Shown piece by piece: positions 17,875 through 25,107 of a stretch of 64,000 nt of DNA. Below the pieces are notes generated by a model. It searched no databases and was not told the DNA's origin. It was given only the letters and a program-made list of their open reading frames with translations. Origin of the DNA: JABDIP01 sp965227455 (GTDB lineage Bacteria; Pseudomonadota; Alphaproteobacteria; DSM-16000; Inquilinaceae). The stretch's first letter is position 1. Each line of letters starts with the position of its first letter. Where the stretch lies: positions 992,001-1,056,000 of the forward strand of contig OZ245752.1 of the NCBI GenBank assembly GCA_965227455.1, given 5' to 3'. The position numbers were made by a program, and so were the translations under genes.

Positions 17875-18753
17875 TCAGGCCGACAGCTGCTCGAACCGGA
17901 TCAGGTTGTCATCGTTGCCGTCGGGCGCCCGGCCCAGCGATATGGCGCCGGAACCGGTCAGCTGCAGGCCCTCGCGTTTGAGCAGCAGTGGCGCTTGGCC
18001 TTCGGCCTGGACATAGGTGCCGTTGGTGCTGATGTCGCTGATGTGGAAATGGCCGTGCCGCGCTTCGATGGTGGCATGCAGCCGCGATACCGCCGCGTCG
18101 GGGACCACCAGATCGTTATCGTCGACCCGGCCGATGGTTATCTTGCCCGTGGGGCCGTCGATCGTCAGGCGGCGTCCCCTGTGCACCAGCCCCAACCGGG
18201 CGACGCGCCGTTGCGGGGCGGCGGTGAACGCGCCCAGCATGGTCATATCCTGGTCGACCCGGACGATTTCGTGGACGGTAATCGGCAGGCTCTTGCCCTT
18301 GACGCTGGTCTCGCGGTCCAGCAGCCGAGTGCTCTTGCGGTTCGCCCCCGACATGGCCTGGACCGCGGCATCGGTGACCAGCGCTTCGCCGGCCCGCGCC
18401 AGCGCCATAACCCGCGCCGCCAGGTTCACGGTATCGCCATACACGTCGCCGGCATCGACGATCACCGGCCCGATATGGAACCCGATGCGGATCGGCAGCA
18501 TGCCCGAATCCTGCCTGTCGAGGATTCTCGACGTGGCTCTGAAGGCGGAGTCGGCGTCGCGCAACACGGCCAGAATCTCCGCGTCGGCGGTCTTCACCAC
18601 GCGGCCGCCCTCGGCGGCGATGGCCGACGCCATCGCCTCGGCGCATTCGGCAATTCGCCTATGGGCCCGGTCGTCTCCGAGTGTCTCGTAGAGCCGCTCG
18701 CTGTCGCAGACCGTCGCGAACAGGACGGCGACCTGGGTGTCTTTGTTCGACAT
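17875..18753 (-). CDS. Class III nucleotidyl-cyclase-like domain fused to FHA domain; metal site altered
   Basis: 292 residues: a cyclase homology domain (about 5-165) and a C-terminal FHA domain (about 200-285; ITIGR, SRLHA, STNGTY). Class III cyclases bind two metals through two aspartates. The second is present (Asp57 in KTADAE), and the transition-state pair in NLAARV remains, but the first is Thr14 (FATVCD, where FADV is expected). A paralogue at 46957-47850 has both aspartates. This copy may therefore be a weak cyclase or a non-catalytic regulator that uses its FHA domain to bind phosphothreonine partners. It converges with chrA; no other neighbour hints at its partner. Confidence 0.85.
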   Translation of the reverse strand: MSNKDTQVAVLFATVCDSERLYETLGDDRAHRRIAECAEAMASAIAAEGGRVVKTADAEILAVLRDADSAFRATSRILDRQDSGMLPIRIGFHIGPVIVDAGDVYGDTVNLAARVMALARAGEALVTDAAVQAMSGANRKSTRLLDRETSVKGKSLPITVHEIVRVDQDMTMLGAFTAAPQRRVARLGLVHRGRRLTIDGPTGKITIGRVDDNDLVVPDAAVSRLHATIEARHGHFHISDISTNGTYVQAEGQAPLLLKREGLQLTGSGAISLGRAPDGNDDNLIRFEQLSA

Positions 18754-18900
18754 CTATCGCGGTCGCCCAGCCTGCCGGTGCCCGCTTATCCGGCGCGCAG
18801 GGACGGTCGCCACCAAGTAGTTTCAGCCTCCAACTGGACAGCGTAGCGTGAACCGCGTCCGCCGGCCAAGCGCGGCGTACGACGTGCCTGAACGAAGAAA

Positions 18901-18921
18901 CCCCCGCCGGGACGGCGGGGG
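18901..18921 (-). terminator. Terminator of glnA
   Basis: CCCCCGCCG, three-base loop, CGGCGGGGG, followed on the minus strand by TTTCTTCG. It starts about 30 bases past the glnA stop. Confidence 0.75.
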
Positions 18922-18951
18922 CTCCTGTCAGGCGACCTTCAAATCCGCGTA

Positions 18952-20364
18952 TTACACGCTGTAATACATGGTGAACTCGGCCGGGTGCGGCGTGTGCTCG
19001 AAGGTGTAGATCTCCTCCCACTTCAGCTCCATGTAGCCGTCCAGCATGTCCTTGGTGAAAACATCGCCCTTCAGCAGGAACTCGTGGTCGGCTTCCAGCG
19101 CCGCCATCGATTCGCGCAGCGAGCCGCAGACCGTCGGCACGTCGGCCAGCTCCTCCGGCGGCAGGTCGTAGAGGTTCTTGTCCATCGGGTCGCCCGGATG
19201 GATCTTGTTCTGGATGCCGTCCAGGCCGGCCATCAGCATCGCCGCGAAGGTCAGGTACGGGTTGCCCGACGCATCCGGGAACCGCACCTCGACGCGCTTG
19301 CCCTTGGGGCTGGTCACGTAGGGGATACGGCAGGAGGCGGAACGGTTGCGCGCCGAATAGGCGAGCAGCACCGGCGCCTCGAAGCCCGGGATCAGCCGCT
19401 TGTAGCTGTTGGTGGTGGCATTGGAGAAGGCGTTGATCGCGCGGGCGTGCTTGATGATGCCGCCGATATAGTGCAGCGCCGTCTCCGACAGATCGGCATA
19501 GCCGGAGCCGGCGAAGACCGGGCTGTCGCCCTTGAAGATCGACTGGTGGACGTGCATGCCGGAGCCGTTGTCGTCCTTGACCGGCTTGGGCATGAAGGTG
19601 GCGGTCTTGCCATAGGCATGCGCCACCATGTGCACGCAGTACTTATAGATCTGCATGTTGTCGGCGCATTTCACCAGGGTGTCGAACTTCATGCCGAGCT
19701 CGTGCTGGGCCGGCGCCACCTCGTGGTGGTGCTTCTCGACCGGCACCTTCATCTCTTCCATGGTGCTCAGCATCTCGGCGCGCAGATCCGAGCCGCTGTC
19801 GACCGGCGGGATCGGGAAATAGCCGCCCTTGATGCCGGGGCGGTGGCCCATATTGCCTTCGTCGTATTCGCGGCCGGCATTGCCCGGCGACTCCTCGCTG
19901 TCGAGGAAGTAGTAGCCGCGATGCATCTCCGAACCGAAGCGCACGTCGTCGAACACGAAGAACTCGGCCTCGGGACCGAAATAGGCGGCATCGCCGACGC
20001 CGAGCGACGCCATGTAGTTCTCCGCCGCCTTGGCGACCGAGCGCGGATCGCGGTTGTAGGGCTGGCCGGTGGAGGGCTCGTGCACGTCGCAGGTCAGGAT
20101 CAGCGAGGGCTGGGCCGCGAACGGATCCATGACGGCGGTCGACGCGTCCGGCAGCAGCGCCATGTCGGATTCGTTGATGGCCTTCCAGCCGGCGATCGAC
20201 GAGCCGTCGAACATGATGCCGTCGCTGAAGGTGTCTTCCTCGATGGTGCTGACATGCTGGGCGGTGTGCTGCCACTTGCCGCGCGGATCGGTGAAGCGCA
20301 GATCGACGTATTTGACGTCGTTTTCCTTGATCAGGTCGAACACCTTGGAGATGTCGTTGGACAT
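18952..20364 (-). CDS. glnA: Glutamine synthetase type I
   Basis: Makes glutamine from glutamate, ammonia and ATP; cytosolic dodecamer. 470 residues, normal length. MFDGSSIAGW, NGSGMHVHQS, and the adenylylation loop NLYDLPPEE with Tyr399 are present, so GlnE control is likely. The ATG at 20364 follows AAAGAGAGAAAGAGG. It lies 106 bases downstream of glnB on the same strand, the usual alphaproteobacterial glnBA order, under a sigma-54/NtrC-type promoter ahead of glnB; a second promoter in the intergenic gap is possible but was not found. Confidence 0.96.
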   Translation of the reverse strand: MSNDISKVFDLIKENDVKYVDLRFTDPRGKWQHTAQHVSTIEEDTFSDGIMFDGSSIAGWKAINESDMALLPDASTAVMDPFAAQPSLILTCDVHEPSTGQPYNRDPRSVAKAAENYMASLGVGDAAYFGPEAEFFVFDDVRFGSEMHRGYYFLDSEESPGNAGREYDEGNMGHRPGIKGGYFPIPPVDSGSDLRAEMLSTMEEMKVPVEKHHHEVAPAQHELGMKFDTLVKCADNMQIYKYCVHMVAHAYGKTATFMPKPVKDDNGSGMHVHQSIFKGDSPVFAGSGYADLSETALHYIGGIIKHARAINAFSNATTNSYKRLIPGFEAPVLLAYSARNRSASCRIPYVTSPKGKRVEVRFPDASGNPYLTFAAMLMAGLDGIQNKIHPGDPMDKNLYDLPPEELADVPTVCGSLRESMAALEADHEFLLKGDVFTKDMLDGYMELKWEEIYTFEHTPHPAEFTMYYSV

Positions 20365-20470
20365 GCCTCTTTCTCTCTTTTGCTTGGTGGTTGTGTGCTG
20401 GCGACGGGCACGACGCACGACCCGCCTGGCCGGATGGCGGGCAGGGCGCGCGGCGGCTCGTCAGGTTCCC

Positions 20471-20809
20471 TCAGATGGCGTCGGCACCCTTCTCCCCGGT
20501 TCGGATGCGTACGACCTCCTCGATCGGCGTGACGAAGATCTTGCCGTCGCCGATGCGTCCGGTCTCCGCGGCGCTTTGGATGGATTCGATGGCCCGCTCG
20601 ACCAGCCCGTCATCCATCACCACTTCGACCTTCACCTTGGGCAGGAAGTCGACGACGTATTCCGCGCCCCGATAGAGTTCGGTATGGCCCTTCTGGCGGC
20701 CGAACCCCTTGGCTTCGGTGACGGTGATCCCCTTGATGCCGATCTCGTGGAGCGCCTCTTTGACCTCGTCGAGCTTGAACGGCTTGATGATCGCTTCGAT
20801 TTTCTTCAT
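20471..20809 (-). CDS. glnB: Nitrogen regulatory PII protein
   Basis: Trimeric cytosolic sensor of 2-oxoglutarate, ATP/ADP and, through uridylylation, glutamine; controls GlnE, NtrB and others. 112 residues. The T-loop HTELYRGAEYVVDF places the uridylylated Tyr51 as in Escherichia coli GlnB. GlnB rather than GlnK is favoured by linkage to glnA and absence of amtB. The conserved MKKIEAIIKPFKL fixes the start at 20809. It is transcribed with glnA. Confidence 0.95.
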   Translation of the reverse strand: MKKIEAIIKPFKLDEVKEALHEIGIKGITVTEAKGFGRQKGHTELYRGAEYVVDFLPKVKVEVVMDDGLVERAIESIQSAAETGRIGDGKIFVTPIEEVVRIRTGEKGADAI

Positions 20810-20899
20810 GAGCGTCCGGTGGTTCCCTAGAGCAAATCCGTGGCAGGCCCAAAGGGGCTCGACGATTGCCGTCCGCACGGCATCGGTCCCCTCCGGTAA

Positions 20900-20915
20900 A
20901 GCACGGCCCATGCCA
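20900..20915 (-). promoter_or_regulatory. Sigma-54 promoter of glnBA
   Basis: Minus strand TGGCATG-N4-GTGCT against the consensus TGGCACG-N4-TTGCT; the GG and GC elements have the required ten-base separation. It would start transcription near 20888, about 80 bases before glnB. Confidence 0.7.
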
Positions 20916-21008
20916 ATTTGCCGGTTGGCTGGAAACGGCGAAATCCGGTCGGATCGTTGGGGATTCCGGCTGGAGCGCCGTCGGTGAATGCCTATTTCTT
21001 AGCACTGC

Positions 21009-21025
21009 TGCACAAGAAATGTGCA
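21009..21025. promoter_or_regulatory. NtrC-type upstream activator site
   Basis: TGCAC-AAGAAAT-GTGCA, a perfect dyad matching GCAC-N7-GTGC. It lies about 95 bases upstream of the sigma-54 -24 element, a usual distance for an enhancer. Confidence 0.65.
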
Positions 21026-21143
21026 CAAATTCGACTATCTCTTAGGCATTCCCGAAAGGGCTCTGTGCTCGGTCGCTCACTGTGCTGACAGGTCCTGACG
21101 CAGGGGTGCGATAGGCTGGTGACCGGGCCCAAGGAGGAAACCG

Positions 21144-21719
21144 ATGTCCGGCGCGCCATCACATTCCGCATCCGATCCGCTACCGTTTCGCGTGACCACC
21201 GTGGGCCCCGGCGAATGGTCGGATCTGTGTCGGCTTTTCGAGGGGCGCGGCGGGCCGCATTACTGCTGGTGCATGGTCTGGCGCGACATGCCGTCCGCGG
21301 ATCGGCGCGACAAGGCGGCGAAAAAGGCAGAGCTGCAGCGGCGCGTCCAGACGGGCGTGCCGGTCGGCTTGATCGGATATCTGGAGAACACGCCGGTGGC
21401 CTGGTGTTCGGTCGGCCCGCGATCCTCGTTTCGCAGGCTTTCGGAGGGCGGAGTCGAAGACCATGGATCCACCTGGAGCATCATCTGCTTCTACGTCGCC
21501 CGGTCGCATCGCCGCCGGGGCCTGGCGGATCGCATGATCACCGCCGCCGTGGACTATGCCCGGGCGCATGGTGCGGAGAGGATCGAGGCCTTTCCGGTGC
21601 CGTCCGATGCGCCCAGCTATCGTTTCATGGGATTCGTTCCGCAATTCGAGCGGGCCGGGTTCCGCCATGCCGGAAGCGCCGGCAAATGGCGGCAGGTGAT
21701 GCGCCTCTACCTGCGCTGA
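21144..21719 (+). CDS. GNAT-family N-acetyltransferase
   Basis: 191 residues, cytosolic. GNAT fold with the acetyl-CoA loop FYVARSHRRRGLADRMI (R-x-x-G-x-A/G pattern) at about residues 114-130 and a C-terminal FMGFVPQFERAGFRHAG. HYCWCMVWR near residue 40 is typical of a branch of uncharacterised acetyltransferases. The start is supported by AAGGAGG six bases upstream. Substrate unknown; family assignment is firm. Confidence 0.85.
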   Translation: MSGAPSHSASDPLPFRVTTVGPGEWSDLCRLFEGRGGPHYCWCMVWRDMPSADRRDKAAKKAELQRRVQTGVPVGLIGYLENTPVAWCSVGPRSSFRRLSEGGVEDHGSTWSIICFYVARSHRRRGLADRMITAAVDYARAHGAERIEAFPVPSDAPSYRFMGFVPQFERAGFRHAGSAGKWRQVMRLYLR

Positions 21720-21826
21720 CCTTCGGAGCTGTATCAGGCGCAATCCTCGCACGCCCCGAATTCAGCAAGATGTCCTGAAATCATCCAAGCCCGAAACCGT
21801 GGAGACCCGTTGGGAGAGTTTCGCCG

Positions 21827-22732
21827 ATGCGCGATTCCGCCTGGATCGCCTGGCCCGTTGCCGCCTTGCTGGGGCCATTGGCTGAATTTCGCAAACATCC
21901 CGTGGCAGGCGCATTGGCGATATTGTTCGTGGCGCTGCTTACCATGGCGACGCAGATCGGTGGCGCGGTTTTGTGGATTCTCTGGCCGCTGCTCCGCCAA
22001 ATACGCACCCGGCTCCGAGAGCGGTTGGGCCGGCTATCGAACGTTGTGTCCATCATTATCTTTTTGCTTGCGTATTCGGTCGCCAGTTTCCTTGTCGCGC
22101 CGCCGCTGGCCTCCGCATTCGGACGCGAACGTCTGCCGTGCTTCTCGGACGAGGGTCGGCAACTGCGGGCCATCTCGCCGCTGTATTGCCTGACCAACCG
22201 GAACTATGCGCGGCCGCCGATCCACCGGCTTCTGCTGGATCTGTCCACGGCGATGGCGCGGGAGGCGCCGGGTACGATCACCGCCTATCTGGATGCCGGG
22301 TTTCCCTTCGGGGGCGGCTTCCCGATGGTGCCGCATCTCAGCCATCGCAACGGGCTCGATGTCGATCTCGCCTTCTTCTATCTCCGCCGTTACGACCGGA
22401 TGCCGGAGCCTTCGGGCGGGGCCTGGGCCGTGGGCTATTGGGCCTATGCGCAACCGGAACCTGGCGAACCGCAGCCCTGCGACGCGCGGATCGCCGATCT
22501 GCGCTGGGACATGGACTGGTTGCAGCCCGCATTCGGCGGCTTGGTCCTCGACGAAGGGCGAACCGGCGCGATGCTGCGTTGGCTGTCTGCCAACGGCGAT
22601 CGCTACGGACTCCGAAAGATACTCCTGGAACCGCATCTTCGGCAGCGCCTTGCCACCGATGCCAGGCTGATCCGATTCCAGGGCTGTCGGGCCGCCCGGC
22701 ACGACGACCACTTACATTTGCAGCTCCGCTGA
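21827..22732 (+). CDS. Membrane-anchored MepA-like (LAS/M74-type) murein endopeptidase
   Basis: 301 residues. Two N-terminal hydrophobic stretches (about 28-58 and 73-98) precede a catalytic domain. PHLSHRNGLDVDLAFFY gives the H-x6-D zinc signature of penicillin-insensitive murein endopeptidase, and HDDHLHLQL near the C-terminus supplies the H-x-H part. This fits cleavage of D-Ala to meso-DAP cross-links in the periplasm. MepA of enterics is soluble; a membrane-tethered form is less usual. The ATG at 21827 is preceded only by GGGAGAGTTTCGCCG. It stands alone, convergent with the DUF2330 gene. Confidence 0.72.
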   Translation: MRDSAWIAWPVAALLGPLAEFRKHPVAGALAILFVALLTMATQIGGAVLWILWPLLRQIRTRLRERLGRLSNVVSIIIFLLAYSVASFLVAPPLASAFGRERLPCFSDEGRQLRAISPLYCLTNRNYARPPIHRLLLDLSTAMAREAPGTITAYLDAGFPFGGGFPMVPHLSHRNGLDVDLAFFYLRRYDRMPEPSGGAWAVGYWAYAQPEPGEPQPCDARIADLRWDMDWLQPAFGGLVLDEGRTGAMLRWLSANGDRYGLRKILLEPHLRQRLATDARLIRFQGCRAARHDDHLHLQLR

Positions 22733-22761
22733 GAGGACCACCTCGCTCGGTGAGATCGGCA

Positions 22762-24123
22762 TCAATTGTTGCCCGGCCAGATGCGCTGGTACCAGGGGGT
22801 GTCGCCGCTGATCGGCGTGAAGCTCTGGCCGTTGTGCTCCATGACGTCGCGGATGCCGCTGACGGGCCAGCCGGTCAGCGATGCCAGGGTCTGGGCCTCG
22901 GCCTCGAAGCGCCCGGGCAGGCCCTCCAGATAGGCGGCGGCCGCATCGCAGGCGGGCTCGCCGATCCAGGGATGGCGCATCACATAGCGGCCCTGGAAGT
23001 TCTCCCGGTCGGTGGTCTCGCGGAATTCCAGGTCGGTCGGAAAGCTCTCGGAATCGTAGCGCAGATGCATGCGGGTCACGTAGACGTCCTGGGCCATGCC
23101 GCCACCGGCCGCCCAGAACACGCCGAGCTCGCGCAGTTCGGACGCGCTCAGCGGGTCGGCGGCGCAGGGGTCGCACCAGGCCATGTCCCAGGCGTATTCC
23201 AGGAACACAGCGCGCATGTCCTCGCGCTCGACGGCACGGTCGAACATGGCGGTGTAGAACTCGCCGAACCGGTCCTTCACATAGAGCGGCACGTTCATGT
23301 CCGACGGGATGCGGACATTGGGGTAGTTGGCCGCCTCGACCCGGCCCTGGCGGGTCAGGGTCATCACGAACAACTCCTGGGCGCCGTCGGCGTTCAGCAT
23401 GCCAAGCCGGATCGGCAGCATGAAGTCGGGCGACTCGAAGGCGATCTGCAACGGCCGCAGATAGGACCCGCCCAGGGCGGCCTGCTCCGTCAGATTGACC
23501 TTGGCGACAAAGAAGAACATGCCGGCGTCCAGATAGTCGGCCAGCACAGCCCCGGCGCCGTCCGGCATCCGGTAGCCGTTGCCGGTCAGCCAGGTCTCAA
23601 GCCCGCCGCTCTCCTCCGCCGACAGGATCAGGATGTCGTATTCGCCGATTGTGTATTCCGCTTCGATGGCGACGCCCAGGGCGTCGGCGAGCTGCTGGGC
23701 TTCCACGCTGAGACCGCGCATGGTGCTGCGCGCCGCCGACATGAGCACTCCGGTCTCGGCGCTGAACAGGCAGGGATCGTAATCGTGGTATTCGACCAGG
23801 CGCGGCGCGGTATAGGCGTCCAGATGGTCGATCAGGGCGCTGTCGGTGACGTGGATCTGCTCGCGCTCCAGGATCTGCGGCACCGGCACGACGATGGCGA
23901 ACTCCTTCAGGTCGCCCTGGTAATCATTGGCCATGGAGATGACGGTGCGGTCATCATGCCGCGCGATCACCACCTTGGATGCGTTGTTGAACAGCTCGGT
24001 ATCGGCCTGGGCCACATAGAAGCCGCAGAAGGCGGCGGCAGCACCGGATATGGTCAGCGCAAGCAATCCCGTGCCGGTCCCCAGGATGCGCGATCCGAGG
24101 CGGCGGTTCGGTCGGTCTGTCAT
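22762..24123 (-). CDS. DUF2330-type secreted protein
   Basis: 453 residues. A signal peptide (about 1-33) ends at AAAAF, directly before CGFYVAQADTELFNNASKV, the typical opening of DUF2330 proteins, which then carry VVIARHDDRTVISMANDYQGD and VVPVPQIL. There is no lipobox, so the product is periplasmic or exported. Several Cys in the C-terminal half (WCDPCAADP) may form disulfides. The molecular role of the family is unknown. It is divergent from the solute-binding/kinase genes, with 228 bases between. Confidence 0.8.
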   Translation of the reverse strand: MTDRPNRRLGSRILGTGTGLLALTISGAAAAFCGFYVAQADTELFNNASKVVIARHDDRTVISMANDYQGDLKEFAIVVPVPQILEREQIHVTDSALIDHLDAYTAPRLVEYHDYDPCLFSAETGVLMSAARSTMRGLSVEAQQLADALGVAIEAEYTIGEYDILILSAEESGGLETWLTGNGYRMPDGAGAVLADYLDAGMFFFVAKVNLTEQAALGGSYLRPLQIAFESPDFMLPIRLGMLNADGAQELFVMTLTRQGRVEAANYPNVRIPSDMNVPLYVKDRFGEFYTAMFDRAVEREDMRAVFLEYAWDMAWCDPCAADPLSASELRELGVFWAAGGGMAQDVYVTRMHLRYDSESFPTDLEFRETTDRENFQGRYVMRHPWIGEPACDAAAAYLEGLPGRFEAEAQTLASLTGWPVSGIRDVMEHNGQSFTPISGDTPWYQRIWPGNN

Positions 24124-24351
24124 GGTCGTCTCCCAGTTGCGAGGCGTGCCTCCACTGAGTCATGCCGACCAGAACCGGGAATCTGCCACGGGGCGGAGAA
24201 TTTTCTCGGGCGCCGGGACTGCCGGGGAGCCGGCTGGGCACAAAGCGGATCACTCCGCAGCGCGATTTACCCCGGCCAATGCGATCTGTAGGGTTCCTGG
24301 GATCGGGGCGCATACCGAGGGGCCGTAATTGCAGAGACACAAGAGCATGTC

Positions 24352-25092
24352 ATGAGCAAAAAATCGGTCGGCGCAGGACTGGCCGCCGTCGCGCTCATGT
24401 GGCTGCTCGGCGATGCAGTACCTGCGCAAGAACGCATGACCGTCAACACGACGTCCGGTCCGCCTTTGTCCAACGACGAGCACACCGGATTTCATGACCT
24501 CCTGACCATCGAGGCGTTCGGGCGTGTTGGTCTGGTTGCCGATATCGTCTGGCTGCCAGGTGAACGATCCCTGCTGAACGTCAACCAAGGCATCGACGAC
24601 GCCACCGTGGTCCGGATTGCCGGACTGGAATCCAGCTACCCAAATCTGCGGCGCGTTCCCGAGCCGATGATGCGCTGGGAGTTCGTCGGCTTCGCCAGGA
24701 ACGTAAGCTTTGCGACCGATAGCTGGGCCAGCCTCAGGGACTACAACGTGGCCTTCATAAACGGCTGGAAGATCCTCGAGAACAGTATTGTCGATGCTCA
24801 GTCGTTGACCAAGGTGCGGGACGCCGATCAACTGTTTAACCTTCTGGTCAATGATCGGGCGGATGTGATCATCTACGAGAAGTGGGAGGGACTTCATGTC
24901 ATTGCCTCTCGCGGTCTGGGCGACGTGCGGCTTCTTGCGCCGCCGTTGGCTTCTCCGGAGATGTACATGTACGTACACGAAAAGCATGAGGCGCTGATAC
25001 CTGCACTCGCGGCAGCGCTCAGGGACATGAAGCAAGACGGAACCTACCGGGATTTCTACGATCGCTCGCTCCAACCGCTGCTCGCGGATTGA
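24352..25092 (+). CDS. Periplasmic solute-binding protein (SBP_bac_3-like) paired with a hybrid kinase
   Basis: 246 residues: signal peptide (about 1-25, ending VPA), then a two-lobe binding fold as in family-3 solute-binding proteins, with GFHDLLTIEAFGRVG early, SLRDYNVAFINGWK in the middle and MKQDGTYRDFYDR at the end. There are no ABC permease genes nearby. Only 15 bases separate it from the hybrid histidine kinase, so I infer a sensing rather than a transport role: ligand-bound protein would act on the kinase periplasmic loop. The ligand is unknown. Confidence 0.8.
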   Translation: MSKKSVGAGLAAVALMWLLGDAVPAQERMTVNTTSGPPLSNDEHTGFHDLLTIEAFGRVGLVADIVWLPGERSLLNVNQGIDDATVVRIAGLESSYPNLRRVPEPMMRWEFVGFARNVSFATDSWASLRDYNVAFINGWKILENSIVDAQSLTKVRDADQLFNLLVNDRADVIIYEKWEGLHVIASRGLGDVRLLAPPLASPEMYMYVHEKHEALIPALAAALRDMKQDGTYRDFYDRSLQPLLAD

Positions 25093-25107
25093 CCCTGCAG
25101 ACCTGCC

